A DNA stretch of 64,000 nucleotides from Mesorhizobium prunaredense. GTDB lineage: Bacteria > Pseudomonadota > Alphaproteobacteria > Rhizobiales > Rhizobiaceae. Where the stretch lies: contig NZ_FTPD01000007.1 in NCBI RefSeq assembly GCF_900156895.1, positions 1 through 64,000 on the forward strand. The letters are read 5' to 3'. A model generated the notes under the pieces. It was not told where the DNA came from. It did not search any database and worked only from the letters and a program-made list of their open reading frames with translations. Shown here piece after piece: positions 1 to 8,893 of the stretch. The position numbers and the translations under genes are program-made. Positions within the stretch are counted from its first letter, which is position 1. Every line of letters begins with the position of its first letter.

Positions 1-1321
1 GACTCAATTCATCCCGCTCTAATGACAAAACCCACCGCGCGGAGCTCTCAGCGTCGTCAAGTGTCACCGCTTGCTTCCCGAACTCAAGCGCCGACGTTAG
101 AGACTGATCGGCATCCAAGACCCAACCGAAATTGTAGTCGAGAAAGCAATAGTGGGCGTAGTAGGCCGTGATCACCGCGTTCGTTGGGTCCAGTTCTATT
201 GCTTCCTCAGCGAGGATTCGGGCTTTTTCGTTGCCAGCTTTGGTAAACTCGAGGTAGCTCGCTTTGGCTCGCAAATGAAGATCATAGGCCTTGAGGCCGG
301 CGTGGCTAAGTCGTGCCGACCGCTCGCGCCCAGCCATATCTACTCGCCCGCCTACGGTGGCGGCGACCGCGTGAGCCAATTCGTCCTGGAGATCAAAAAT
401 GTCACGCACGTCGCGATCGTAGCGCTCTGCCCAAATGTGGGTGCCTGTTGCGGCCTCGATCAATTGGGCGGTAACTCGCAGTTTTTCGCCTGATCGTCGA
501 ATACTTCCCTCGACAAGGTATTGAACGCCGAGTTCGCGGGCGACCCGCTTCATGTCGGCTGCCTTGTCCCGGAACTGAAACGATGAGTTCCGTGCGATCA
601 CAAAAAGCGAGCGGAAACGGGAGAGTTCGGTGATGATGTCCTCGGTAACCCCATCGCCAAAATACTCCTGCTCGGGATCGCCACTCATGTTCGTAAATGG
701 CAGAACGGCAATCGAAGGCTTTTGCGCGAGCTCTACCGGGGCGGCCGGACTGGCGGCGGGCGGCGCCACAGGCGCGACGACGCCGGCCTTGGTCCTGACT
801 CCGACCTCGAGCGAATAGATCCGCATGGGCTCGGTGATGTTCTTTAGTTGGGTTTGGCCGAGATCGCTCACAAAAACGTCGAGCCTCGACCTGACCTGTC
901 GATACGCATCCTCCGAAAGGCAGATGGCGCCGGGGGCAGCAATGGCCTCTAGGCGCGCCGCAATGTTGACGCCGTCGCCCATCAGGTCGCCGTCGCTCTC
1001 CTCTACGACGTCGCCGATATGGATGCCGATGCGGAACTCGATTCGACGATCGGGAGGCACGCCGGCATTGCGCTCGATCATTGCGTTCTGCACCTCGATG
1101 GCACAGCGCACGGCATCGACCACGCTGCGGAACTCGACGAGGGCTCCGTCCCCGGTGCGCTTAACCACCCGACCATGATGCACGGCGATCGTGGGATCGA
1201 TCAGGTCGCTGCGTAGTGCCCGAAGCCGCGCCAGGATGCGATCCTCATCCGCGCCGGCGAGTCGGCTGTAGCCGACGACGTCGGCCGCCAGGATCGCAGC
1301 CAGCTTTCGGGACTCGCTCAT
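1..1321 (-). CDS. Class III adenylate/guanylate cyclase with TolB-like and TPR-type C-terminal part (3' end outside window)
   Basis: The reading frame runs without a stop from ATG at 1321 to the window edge, giving about 440 visible residues. The N-terminus is a class III nucleotide cyclase domain: AADVVGYSRL carries the first metal Asp (D14), KRTGDGALVEF the second (D58), and GDGVNIAARLE follows near residue 120. After a Pro/Ala-rich linker (about 180-200) comes a TolB-like segment starting SIAVLPFTNMSGDPEQ, then an alpha-helical, probably TPR, region. Such proteins are abundant in Mesorhizobium and Bradyrhizobium and are thought to make cAMP. No membrane segment is visible, so it is probably cytoplasmic. 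The choice of ATP over GTP as substrate cannot be read from the sequence. Confidence 0.88.
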   Translation of the reverse strand, partial: MSESRKLAAILAADVVGYSRLAGADEDRILARLRALRSDLIDPTIAVHHGRVVKRTGDGALVEFRSVVDAVRCAIEVQNAMIERNAGVPPDRRIEFRIGIHIGDVVEESDGDLMGDGVNIAARLEAIAAPGAICLSEDAYRQVRSRLDVFVSDLGQTQLKNITEPMRIYSLEVGVRTKAGVVAPVAPPAASPAAPVELAQKPSIAVLPFTNMSGDPEQEYFGDGVTEDIITELSRFRSLFVIARNSSFQFRDKAADMKRVARELGVQYLVEGSIRRSGEKLRVTAQLIEAATGTHIWAERYDRDVRDIFDLQDELAHAVAATVGGRVDMAGRERSARLSHAGLKAYDLHLRAKASYLEFTKAGNEKARILAEEAIELDPTNAVITAYYAHYCFLDYNFGWVLDADQSLTSALEFGKQAVTLDDAESSARWVLSLERDELS

Positions 1322-1786
1322 GCCGAGCACCTTAGCCCGACCATTGTCGCCCGTCACGACATAGAGCAGTCAAGGCAAAGAAAATAGCCCGAGCCTTGGT
1401 CGAATGCACACGTCGGGTCAAACGCGGCTCTGGCCGAACGCCGACTTCAAGCCGTTTGCACGATCTCAAGGTCATGTCGGATAACGGGCGTCGGTTGTGC
1501 CTGGCGCGCCGTGGGCCGTGGATCGAGGTAGGTCTAATGGGACGGCAATAAGCAGAGTTTATGCAGACCCGTGCCAAGCGGTGTGGTGACGGCTTATCGT
1601 CCAACTTCGCGAACGCGACGAGGGCGAGCGAACTTCCTCTTAGGGTCGGAACAGGTATTTCGCATCGGTACCAGGGTTCTGATCAACTGGCGGATGATCC
1701 CAAGCCGAAGGCCGGAAATGCGCAACTCAAAATTGCTCCAGCGTCCTTTGCGCGTCCGAAAAACGCGTGGAGCTGTACTGAACGAT
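1322..1786. other. Intergenic region, no gene recognised
   Basis: About 465 bases between the cyclase start and the next stop codon. Open frames exist on both strands but none resembles a known protein or has a convincing ribosome site. It must hold the cyclase promoter on the minus strand; I see no clear operator. Confidence 0.5.
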
Positions 1787-2185
1787 TCAGGCTTTTGGAT
1801 AGTTTGGGCCGTAGCCGTTCGGATAGTACCCGCCATCGCCGCCGCTGCCGATGAGGAAGGCGCTGCCGGTGCCATCCCGCAGCCTTTGGCTCCCATGATC
1901 GATCTGCGCCAGCATTTTATGATACTGCGTGGCCGGCATCGTTCCATCTCGCGCGGCCCTCTGCGCGGCCCGATCAAGTTGAGCGACCTGCGTGCGCAAG
2001 CCACGCGCTTCGTCCGGCTTGATCCTGTTCGCCTGCATGGCGGCTCGGATACCGGTATCCACGCTCTCTATCTGGTTGATCAAAGCTGTCTCACGCGGGC
2101 CGGCATAGGCGCCAGCAAACGCAACGGTGACGAGAAGTGTTGCGAGCGTTGCAGTCCTGAGGGTCTTGGGAGTGAAAGAGCGCAT
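1787..2185 (-). CDS. Small secreted hypothetical protein
   Basis: A protein of 132 residues. I chose ATG 2185 because GGGAGA lies just upstream and the protein then begins with a typical Sec signal peptide (MRSFTPKTL, then a hydrophobic run, with cleavage probably after AGAYA). The mature part is helical, with many Arg and Ala (GIRAAMQANRIKPDEARGLRTQVAQLDRAAQRAARDG), and ends in a Gly/Tyr/Pro-rich tail. A helical secreted protein with a C-terminal GGYYPNGYGP tail suggests a periplasmic or surface role, but no function is known to me. Longer versions of the frame start upstream without a ribosome site. Confidence 0.72.
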   Translation of the reverse strand: MRSFTPKTLRTATLATLLVTVAFAGAYAGPRETALINQIESVDTGIRAAMQANRIKPDEARGLRTQVAQLDRAAQRAARDGTMPATQYHKMLAQIDHGSQRLRDGTGSAFLIGSGGDGGYYPNGYGPNYPKA

Positions 2186-2414
2186 GTTGCGTCTCCCTTT
2201 ACAGGGGAGGCGGCGATTGGGAGGGCCACCTTCCGGCCGTGGGCCGTGGGCCGTCGGTTCGGTCGGGTCGCGATGGACGCTTTCCACCGCCGGCGGTTCT
2301 CAGCCCCGTGACATAGCGAGATCCTCGGCAAAGAGTAATCAAAAAAAGGTAATCTTTTCAGGCCTTGCTGGCCCGCATTGCCGCCCTAAATGCGGCCGCC
2401 CTGGAGCCGGACGA

Positions 2415-3446
2415 TCAGCGCTCGGTCAGTTTCAGCTCGATACGGCGGTTTTTGTTGCGCGCCTCTTCGGTGTCGGCGGGGTCGAGCGGCTGGAATTCGC
2501 CGAAGCCGGCAGCAACCAGGCGGTTGGCCGGCACGCCGTTCTCGATCAGGAACTTCACCACCGAGGTCGAGCGCGCCGTCGACAATTCCCAATTGTCGCG
2601 GTAGCGACCGGTGCCTGACAGCGGCTTGTCGTCGGTGTGGCCGTCGACGCGCAACACCCAGTTGATCTCCGGCGGGATCTCCTTCTGCAGGTCGATAATA
2701 GCGTCGGCGAGCTTCTTCATCTCGTCCTTGCCGGCGTCGTTGATCACTTCTGAGCCTGTCGGGAAAAGCACTTCGGACTGGAAGACGAAGCGGTCGCCGA
2801 CGATGCGGATGTTCTCGCGGTCGGCGAGGATTTCGCGTAAGCGCCCGAAGAAGTCGGACCGGTAGCGGTTCAGTTCCTGCACGCGTTGCGCCAGCGCGAC
2901 GTTCAGGCGGCGGCCGAGATCGGCGATCTTGGTGTTGGACTCGCGATCGCGCGTTTCGGACACGTTGAGCGCTTCTTCGAGCGCTCCGATCTGCCTGCGC
3001 AACGCCGAGATCTGCTGGTTGAGGATTTCAACCTGGCTCAGTGCCTGCTGGCTGATCTGGCGCTGGTTGTCGAGTTCGCCCGAAAGCGCCGTAGCCCGCT
3101 GGTTGGCCGCGTCGCCGGCGCCGGCGCCTTGCGCCAGCAATTGCTCGAGCCGGCTCTTTTCCGCTTCCGACGCCGACAGCGACGCCTGCAAATTGGCGAG
3201 CGAATCTTCCTTGTCCTGCGTCGTCGAGCGCTCCAGCGCCAGAAGCTGGGTCAATTCGTTGATCTGCGAATTGAGGCGGTTGAGCACCGTGTCCTTGCCG
3301 GAGATTTCGCGGCCGAGCAGGAACTGCGCCAGCACGAAGACGGTAAGCAGGAACATGATCGCCAGCAGCAACGTCGACAGCGCGTCGACGAAGCCCGGCC
3401 AGTAGTCGATACGGCGATCGGTACGCCGGCTCCTGGCGAGAGCCAT
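2415..3446 (-). CDS. MotB/OmpA-like peptidoglycan-binding stator protein
   Basis: A protein of 343 residues with a short cytoplasmic basic N-terminus, one membrane helix (about 18-42, starting YWPGFVDALSTLLLAIMF with the Asp typical of MotB/TolR-like proton-conducting helices), a long coiled coil (about 55-195) and a C-terminal OmpA/MotB domain (about 215-343; VDGHTDDKPL and the NRRIELKL end). It lies one base downstream of a MotA/ExbB-like gene, so the two probably form a proton-driven envelope complex that contacts peptidoglycan. No flagellar gene is nearby, so I do not call it motB. The pair is common in Hyphomicrobiales, where its exact role is unclear to me. Confidence 0.87.
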   Translation of the reverse strand: MALARSRRTDRRIDYWPGFVDALSTLLLAIMFLLTVFVLAQFLLGREISGKDTVLNRLNSQINELTQLLALERSTTQDKEDSLANLQASLSASEAEKSRLEQLLAQGAGAGDAANQRATALSGELDNQRQISQQALSQVEILNQQISALRRQIGALEEALNVSETRDRESNTKIADLGRRLNVALAQRVQELNRYRSDFFGRLREILADRENIRIVGDRFVFQSEVLFPTGSEVINDAGKDEMKKLADAIIDLQKEIPPEINWVLRVDGHTDDKPLSGTGRYRDNWELSTARSTSVVKFLIENGVPANRLVAAGFGEFQPLDPADTEEARNKNRRIELKLTER

Positions 3447-3447
3447 G

Positions 3448-4473
3448 CTAATGGACTCCAGTCTTCTTCAGGGCGTCGGCGATCTTCTCCAGCGTGTTGC
3501 GCATCGCCTTCTGCTCGTCCGACTGGGCCTCGACCCAGTCGCGCATGATCTGCTGCTCGGAGCGCATGTTTTTGACCAGGCCCGAAATGCCGTCGGCAAG
3601 GTTGGCCATCGCCGTGGCGACACGCGGATTGGCGCCGCCGCCATTCTCCTGCATGCTGCGCAGTCTTTCCGACAGGACGCGGATCTCGTCGGAGGACTCG
3701 ACCCTAGGCGGTTCGGCGACGACGATGTCGGAGGACAGGTCGGTGACCGAGGACAGCCAGTTTTCGAGCTCGGTGTAGAAGCGTGTCTGGGCGCGGCCAG
3801 CCTGCAGGTCGAGGAAGCCAAGCACCAGGGAACCGGACAGGCCGAACAGCGAGGACGAGAAGGCGGTGCCCATGCCGGCCAGCGGCGCGGAAAGCCCCTG
3901 CTTCAGCGATTCGAGCACGGCGGCGGCATCGCCGCTGCCGGGATCGAGCGACTCGATGGTTTCGCGGATCGAGCCGATCGTGCCTAGCAGGCCCCAGAAA
4001 GTGCCGAGCAGGCCAAGGAACACCAGCAGCCCGACAAGATAGCGCGAGGTGTCGCGGCTTTCGTCGAGGCGGGTGGCGATCGAATCGAGCATGGTGCGCA
4101 TCGAGCTGGTCGAGAAGGCGATCGTCGACGAGCGGCCGATCATCGCCTTCATCGGTGCCAGCAGCACCGGCTCGGTGGTTTCGGAGCCGGCCCGAAAGGA
4201 GTTGACCCAGCGCACTTCGCGAAACAGCCGGCCGACCTGCACGAAGGCCAGCAGGATGCCGACCACAAGCACGCCGACGATCAGGCCGTTGAGACCGGGA
4301 TTGGCGGCGAAGGCGCTCGAGATCTGACGGGTCAGGATGGCGGCGATGAAGGCGACGATCATCAGGAAGATGACCATGGTCAGGAGAAAGACCTGCGGGC
4401 TCGACAATTTGTGCGGATCGTACATCAGCACGTCGGAGCGTCTGCCCATGCCGAAGGATTTGAGAAAAGCCAT
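3448..4473 (-). CDS. MotA/TolQ/ExbB-family proton channel protein
   Basis: A protein of 341 residues. Membrane helices are visible near 30-50 (FLLTMVIFLMIVAFIAAIL), 60-80, and around 145-170 and 205-225; the segment LVGLLVFLGLLGTFWGLLGTIGSI is the signature MotA/TolQ/ExbB channel core. The C-terminus is a charged helical region. The gene ends one base before the MotB/OmpA-like gene, implying translational coupling and an obligate pair. It is separate from the true tolQR pair at 23-24 kb, so this organism has at least two such energising channels. The substrate process is unknown. Confidence 0.87.
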   Translation of the reverse strand: MAFLKSFGMGRRSDVLMYDPHKLSSPQVFLLTMVIFLMIVAFIAAILTRQISSAFAANPGLNGLIVGVLVVGILLAFVQVGRLFREVRWVNSFRAGSETTEPVLLAPMKAMIGRSSTIAFSTSSMRTMLDSIATRLDESRDTSRYLVGLLVFLGLLGTFWGLLGTIGSIRETIESLDPGSGDAAAVLESLKQGLSAPLAGMGTAFSSSLFGLSGSLVLGFLDLQAGRAQTRFYTELENWLSSVTDLSSDIVVAEPPRVESSDEIRVLSERLRSMQENGGGANPRVATAMANLADGISGLVKNMRSEQQIMRDWVEAQSDEQKAMRNTLEKIADALKKTGVH

Positions 4474-4524
4474 CCGTGCCCCGTTTCCGATGCCGCCGCC
4501 GCCGCCAATTCACGTTTGACGGCG

Positions 4525-4595
4525 ACTCTAAACGCAATTGTGACCAAATTGAATGGCGCTTGGCAATATTGCCAAGCGAACCATTGCGTTAGAGT
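4525..4595. promoter_or_regulatory. Nested palindrome between the PAQR gene and the proton-channel pair
   Basis: The centre, 4557-4578, is a perfect 22-base palindrome (half: CGCTTGGCAAT). It is enclosed by arms at 4525-4538 and 4583-4595 (ACTCTAAACGCAAT against ATTGCGTTAGAGT), which match except for one extra A. The right arm contains the stop codon of the PAQR gene (4589-4591). There is no T-run typical of a Rho-independent terminator, so it may be an operator or an mRNA-stabilising structure for the downstream channel genes. Confidence 0.55.
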
Positions 4596-5296
4596 CGGTT
4601 GATGACCAGGCAATCGACCATGGCGGCAAGATGCAGGCCGGCGCCGGTGACGACAAAGCCGTGCCACAGCGCATTGTGGAAGCGCAGGCCCTTCCAGGCG
4701 AAGAAGATGACGCCGCAGGAATAGACGATGCCGCCGGCGACGATCAGCGCGATCGATGTCGTCGGCAATGTCTGGACGAGCGGCTCGGCAAGAACGATGC
4801 CGCTCCAGCCGATGGCGAGATAGAAGACGATCGCCAGCCGGTCGAAGCGACCGGGAAGAAGCACTTTGATGGCGATGCCGATCGCTGCCGCGGCCCAGAC
4901 CAGGACGATCATCGAGATGGCCAGCGGCGAGCCGTCGAGCTGGGCGAGGAATGGCGTGTAGGTCGCGGCGATCAGCAGGTAGATCGCGGCATGGTCGAAG
5001 CGCCGCAATATCCACTTGGCTGGCGACGACACCGGCCACAGATTATAGGCCAGCGACACCGACAGCACGGTGAGCAGCGAAATCACGTAGAAAGCGGCGG
5101 CGATATATTCGCCCGGACCGGTATGGAAGGCAGCCAGCGCCATCAGCGTCGAGCCAGCAGCAATGGCGAGCACGATGCCCACCGCATGGACGATGCCGTC
5201 GGCGATCATTTCGGCGCGCGAATAGTGCCAGCGTCCCATGAAGGGGATTTCGATCTGGGGGATCTCGATCTGGGATTTCGGGCCGATATGCGTCAT
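4589..5296 (-). CDS. Hemolysin III / PAQR family membrane protein
   Basis: A protein of 235 residues with seven predicted membrane helices. The family signature appears as SRAEMIADGIVHAVGIVLAI near residue 26, with the E/D...H pattern thought to bind metal, and the C-terminal FHNALWHGFVVTGAGLHLAA supplies the conserved histidines. Members are called hemolysin III (YqfA/TrhA), but in most bacteria the role is probably membrane-lipid or metal related, not lysis. The start ATG at 5296 gives a cytoplasmic N-terminus with a repeated IEIPQIEIP segment that may be a small local duplication. The nested palindrome at 4525-4595 covers its end. Confidence 0.88.
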   Translation of the reverse strand: MTHIGPKSQIEIPQIEIPFMGRWHYSRAEMIADGIVHAVGIVLAIAAGSTLMALAAFHTGPGEYIAAAFYVISLLTVLSVSLAYNLWPVSSPAKWILRRFDHAAIYLLIAATYTPFLAQLDGSPLAISMIVLVWAAAAIGIAIKVLLPGRFDRLAIVFYLAIGWSGIVLAEPLVQTLPTTSIALIVAGGIVYSCGVIFFAWKGLRFHNALWHGFVVTGAGLHLAAMVDCLVINRL

Positions 5297-5419
5297 GAAT
5301 GATCCTGCATCCGTCTATTTGGGCGGATGCCGGACAGCATTTCAAGCTTTCGTTGCGGTTTTGCGACTGCGGCGGTTCAGCGCGCCAAGTCCGGGTTCAT
5401 GCTTTTCCGGGATCATGGT

Positions 5420-6220
5420 CTAGCGCGGCGTCACCGGCTTCCTGACGGTCTTCAACAGCGCACGCTGGATGGTCTCGTTGCCGGCGACGATCGAGCCGCC
5501 ATCCAGCATGTTCTGCCCGCCGGCGAAGTCGGAGATGAAGCCGCCCGCCTCGCGGATCAGCAGGATGCCGGCGGCGACGTCCCAGGCCGACAGGCCGGTT
5601 TCCCAGAACCCGTCCATGCGGCCGGCAGCGACGTAAGCGAGATCGAGCGAGGCGGAGCCGAGGCGGCGCACGCCCGAAACTTCGGCCATCACGTTGCGCA
5701 GCTCGATCAGGAAATTGCCATGCTGGCCGCGGCCGAGATGCGGCACGCCGCAGCCGATCACCGTGTCGATCAGCTTGGTGCGGCCGGCAACCCGCAGCCG
5801 GCGGTCGTTCATGAACGCGCCGCCACCGCGCTCGGCGGTGTAGAGTTCGTCCATCGCCGGATTGTAGACGACACCGGCGACGATCTGGCCCTGGCGCTCC
5901 AGCGCGATCGAGATGGCGAAGAGCGGAATGCCGTGCAGGAAATTAGTGGTGCCGTCGAGCGGGTCGACGATCCAGCGGTGCTGGCCGTCGTCGCCTTCGA
6001 TCAGGCCGCGCTCCTCCATCAGGAAGGCGTAGCCCGGCCGCGCCTTCGACAGTTCGGTGAAAAGGATGTCTTCGGCCTTGCGGTCGGCCTGGCTGACATA
6101 GTCGGCCGGTCCCTTCATCGAGACCTGCAGGTTCTGCACTTCGCCGAAATCCCGCGACAGCGAGCGGCCGGCCTTCATAGCGGCCTGGACCATGACATTG
6201 AGGATCGCGGAACGCGCCAT
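5420..6220 (-). CDS. suhB: Inositol-1-monophosphatase family protein SuhB
   Basis: A protein of 266 residues, normal for the family. Metal-site motifs are all present: EERG near 69, DPLDGTTNFLHG near 84-95, and SAWDVAAGILLIREAGG near 210. These support a Mg2+-dependent phosphatase acting on inositol phosphates; in bacteria SuhB also binds RNA polymerase/Nus factors and affects rRNA transcription. The start ATG at 6220 is preceded by GGAAGAAGAG. It sits downstream of efp on the same strand, separated by a tandem palindromic repeat (6257-6353). Which of the two roles dominates cannot be told from the sequence. Confidence 0.92.
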   Translation of the reverse strand: MARSAILNVMVQAAMKAGRSLSRDFGEVQNLQVSMKGPADYVSQADRKAEDILFTELSKARPGYAFLMEERGLIEGDDGQHRWIVDPLDGTTNFLHGIPLFAISIALERQGQIVAGVVYNPAMDELYTAERGGGAFMNDRRLRVAGRTKLIDTVIGCGVPHLGRGQHGNFLIELRNVMAEVSGVRRLGSASLDLAYVAAGRMDGFWETGLSAWDVAAGILLIREAGGFISDFAGGQNMLDGGSIVAGNETIQRALLKTVRKPVTPR

Positions 6221-6256
6221 TGCTCTTCTTCCTGCCGCTGCGCCATTTGCCGTTGA

Positions 6257-6353
6257 GGCATGATCTTATCCCAAAAGTCTGCAACTTTTTGGATCATGCA
6301 TGCCTTGAAGCATGACCTTATCCAAAAAGTCTGCAACTTTTTGGGATCATGCC
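6257..6353. repeat. Two tandem palindromic units between efp and suhB
   Basis: Two near-identical palindromes (6257-6299 and 6307-6353). Each begins GCATGATC/GCATGACC TTATCC, has a core hairpin AAAAAGT-CTGC-AACTTTTT, and closes with GGATCATGC. The second unit abuts the efp stop codon. The core could act as a terminator after efp. The duplicated unit looks like a dispersed intergenic repeat of the Mesorhizobium type. Confidence 0.85.
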
Positions 6354-6920
6354 TTAGTCGGCGCGGCGCACATAAGTGATTTCGTTGGTGTCGACGATGA
6401 TACGCTCGCCCGAGCCGATGAACGGCGGCACCAGCACGCGAATGCCGTTTTCCAGCATCGCCGGCTTATAGGACGAGGCTGCGGTCTGGCCCTTCACCAC
6501 CGGGTCGGCCTCGGTGATCGTCAGCGTCACCTGGTCGGGCAGCGAAATGCCGATCGGCCTTTCGTCATAGAGCTGCACCGTCACCATCATGCCGTCCTGC
6601 AGGAAGGCGGAGCGGTCGCCGACGAAATCCTTTTGCAATTCAAGCTGCTCGTAGCTTTCGGTGTCCATGAACACCAGCGCTTCGCCCTGTTCGTAGAGGA
6701 AGGAAAAGTCTTTTAGATCGAGTCGGATCTGCTCGACTGTCTCGGCCGAGCGGAAACGCTCATTGAGCTTGGTGCCGTTGATCAGGTTCTTCAGCTCGAC
6801 CTGGTTGTAGGCGCCGCCCTTGCCGGGCTTGACGGTGTTGGTTCTGACAGCCACCCACAGGCCGCCATCATGCTCGATGACATTGCCGGGACGGATTTCG
6901 TTGCCATTGATCTTGGCCAT
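6354..6920 (-). CDS. efp: Translation elongation factor P
   Basis: A protein of 188 residues with the three-domain EF-P layout: N-terminal KOW domain, central OB domain and C-terminal OB domain ending TYVRRAD. It binds ribosomes stalled at polyproline stretches and stimulates peptide-bond formation. The tip loop reads [11 protein letters not shown] with Lys34 at the position modified by EpmA-type beta-lysylation; no epmA or epmB gene lies in this window. ATG 6920 ([12 protein letters not shown]) matches the family start; an upstream extension to 6980 lacks similarity. Polyproline-rich proteins such as TolA and the 42.9-kb protein in this window would be natural clients (inference). Confidence 0.95.
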   Translation of the reverse strand: MAKINGNEIRPGNVIEHDGGLWVAVRTNTVKPGKGGAYNQVELKNLINGTKLNERFRSAETVEQIRLDLKDFSFLYEQGEALVFMDTESYEQLELQKDFVGDRSAFLQDGMMVTVQLYDERPIGISLPDQVTLTITEADPVVKGQTAASSYKPAMLENGIRVLVPPFIGSGERIIVDTNEITYVRRAD

Positions 6921-7079
6921 GATGATGTGATCCGGAATGAGATTTTCGCGACGAAAGCGAATTGGCGCCTCCAAGACCACAAATCGCCAGGAGAGGCAAG
7001 GGAGTGGACAGGAGGGGAGTCACGGCGGAGCCATCCCCTCGTCAGCATGCGCTGCCCGATGTTCACTGTCCGCGACGCT

Positions 7080-8111
7080 TTACGGCAGGCGGTTGGCCTT
7101 CTGCAGCGCCTGCTTGGTCTGGTCGTCGGTCAGGCCCTGCAGAAAATCGTCCATCTGCGGATCGATCAGCCCGGCCCGGCGTGCGACGACGTACCAGGCG
7201 CCGGCAAGGATCGGATCCGGATCGGTGCCGATGCCGGCCATGTAAAGCTTGGCGAGGCGGTTCTGGGCGGCGACATTGCCGCCCTCGGCGGCCTGTTTCA
7301 TCCAGCCGAAGCCGGACTTCAGGTCGCGGGCGCCACCGCGTCCTTCGATCATCCAGGCAGCGAGATCGATCTGCGCCGTATCGTAGTTCTGCCTTGCTGC
7401 CTGCGCCAGGAGGCCGCGCGCCTGGGCATCGTCGCGCAGCTTGCCGCCGACGCCATTGGCATAGACCTGCGCCAACGCATATTGCGCGTCGGCAAGGCCG
7501 GTCGCGGCGGCGCGCTGATAATAGGACACCGCCTTTGCGATGCCGGCATCGCCGGGGTCCTGCTGGACCAGCAGCTGCGCGAAATTGAACTGCGCCAGAC
7601 GGTTGCCGGCCTCGGCGGCGGCCTGCATCAGCGCATAGGCGCCCTTTTCGTCCTTCTTGACGTAGCGGCCGTCGAGCAGCATCAGCGCATATTGGAATTG
7701 CGATTCCGGTATGCCCTGCTCGGCGGCAAGCGCGTACCACTTTGCCGCCTCCGCCGCGTCGACCGGCACGCCAAGGCCGCGCGACAATATCTCGGCGATC
7801 AATGTCTGCGCCGCCGGATCGCCGTTCTGGGCGCGAACCAAAGCGAGGTTGTAGGCCGTCTTGTAAAGGCCGCGCTGGAAGGCGCCATAGGCGGAATCCG
7901 ACGGCTTGGCACCGAAGCGGTCGGGATTGATGGCGTCGGCCGACGGCAGCGGCGCCGTGGTGGCGGGCTGCGGCAGCGGCGTGGCGATCGGCTTATCCGT
8001 GTTTGCAGCGATGTCGGGCGTGGGTTGCGGCAATGGGACGGTTTCCGCAATGGCGGCCTGCGCCATGAGCGCCGCAAGCAAAGCACCGAAAAGGATTGTC
8101 GGTGCGGGCAC
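7080..8111 (-). CDS. Secreted Sel1/TPR-repeat protein
   Basis: A protein of 343 residues if translation starts at GTG 8111, one base after the stop of the upstream gene. This start gives a signal peptide (PAPTILFGALLAALMAQAAIA then ETV). A Pro-rich stretch follows, then at least five Sel1-like repeats (for example AEAAKWYALAAEQGIPESQFQYALMLLDG, KAVSYYQRAAATGLADAQYALAQVYANGVGG, GFGWMKQAAEGGNVAAQNRLAKLYMAGIG). Sel1 repeats mediate protein-protein contact, often in the periplasm. The close coupling to the ThiE-like gene suggests co-expression but does not reveal function. Confidence 0.87.
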   Translation of the reverse strand: MPAPTILFGALLAALMAQAAIAETVPLPQPTPDIAANTDKPIATPLPQPATTAPLPSADAINPDRFGAKPSDSAYGAFQRGLYKTAYNLALVRAQNGDPAAQTLIAEILSRGLGVPVDAAEAAKWYALAAEQGIPESQFQYALMLLDGRYVKKDEKGAYALMQAAAEAGNRLAQFNFAQLLVQQDPGDAGIAKAVSYYQRAAATGLADAQYALAQVYANGVGGKLRDDAQARGLLAQAARQNYDTAQIDLAAWMIEGRGGARDLKSGFGWMKQAAEGGNVAAQNRLAKLYMAGIGTDPDPILAGAWYVVARRAGLIDPQMDDFLQGLTDDQTKQALQKANRLP

Positions 8112-8112
8112 G

Positions 8113-8760
8113 TCAGTCCTCGAAACGCGGCGCGGTTTCGTCGAGCAGCGCGTTGGCGCTGGCGACTGCCATCTTTGGGTCGACGCCCCCGGCAAAGACG
8201 GCGCTGGACAGCGCCACGAATTCGGCGCCGGTGGCAGCCACCGCTTCTACCGAAGCGATGTCGGACCCGGCCATGACGATGCAAGGGATCTGGATCACAT
8301 CCGCCCACCATTGCCCCAGCGACAGGTTGCGTGGGTGCGGCTCCGGCTTGTTGTCGTAGCCGAAGCGGCCGAAGAAGATGTAGTCGGGCCTGAGCTCGCC
8401 GAGTTCCAGCGCATCGTCGCGGGTCTTGGCGCCGCCGGTGCCGACCATCATTTTTGCCTGAAAACGCTCGATCGTCTCGGCGAGTTCGGCCTTGCCGGCC
8501 TCGACATGGATGCCATCGGCCTGGACGCGGCCGGCGATGCGGGTGTCGCCGGCAATGATGACGGCGATGCCTGCCGCGTGCGCCGCCGGCACGATCTGTT
8601 CGGCGAAGGCCTGGAAGGAGGCTTCGTCCATGCCGTTCTCGGGCAGGATCAGCGAGGCGACGTCGCCGCCCTCGAACGCGGCGCTGATGCGCTCGGCCGG
8701 CACGCCGGGCGGTGCGATCAGCACGATGCGGCAGCGATTTGGAGGCGTTGCGTCGTTCAT
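8113..8760 (-). CDS. ThiE/TenI-like thiamine phosphate synthase family protein
   Basis: A protein of 215 residues with a TIM-barrel pattern: strands ending IVLIAPPG, GIAVIIAG, ADGIHVEAG, KMMVGTGG, DYIFFGRFG, IPCIVMAG and AEFVALSSAVF. This is the ThiE/TenI fold, which couples hydroxymethylpyrimidine diphosphate to thiazole phosphate in true ThiE. The usual ThiE loop motifs are altered (GRFGYDNKPEPHPRN in place of the standard G-x-x-F-x-T-x-T-K), so it may not be the main thiamine phosphate synthase. ATG 8760 fits the conserved start, although its ribosome site is weak. It overlaps nothing and sits one base before the Sel1 gene. Confidence 0.8.
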   Translation of the reverse strand: MNDATPPNRCRIVLIAPPGVPAERISAAFEGGDVASLILPENGMDEASFQAFAEQIVPAAHAAGIAVIIAGDTRIAGRVQADGIHVEAGKAELAETIERFQAKMMVGTGGAKTRDDALELGELRPDYIFFGRFGYDNKPEPHPRNLSLGQWWADVIQIPCIVMAGSDIASVEAVAATGAEFVALSSAVFAGGVDPKMAVASANALLDETAPRFED

Positions 8761-8893
8761 TGGTTTTTGACCCCGGTTTTCGCCTATGCCGGGCGAAGAT
8801 GGTTGCATTGCGGCATAGAGCAAAGTGCCGGCCTTGAACAGGCGGGCGGCCAGGACCATTGGCGCATGATTGTCGCACGGCGCCGTTCTTGCC

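Noticed and set aside
2415..4473. Zorya anti-phage system (ZorAB-like MotA/MotB pair)
   Set aside because: ZorA and ZorB are also MotA/MotB-like, but no ZorC, ZorD or ZorE gene is adjacent; the neighbours are ordinary housekeeping genes.
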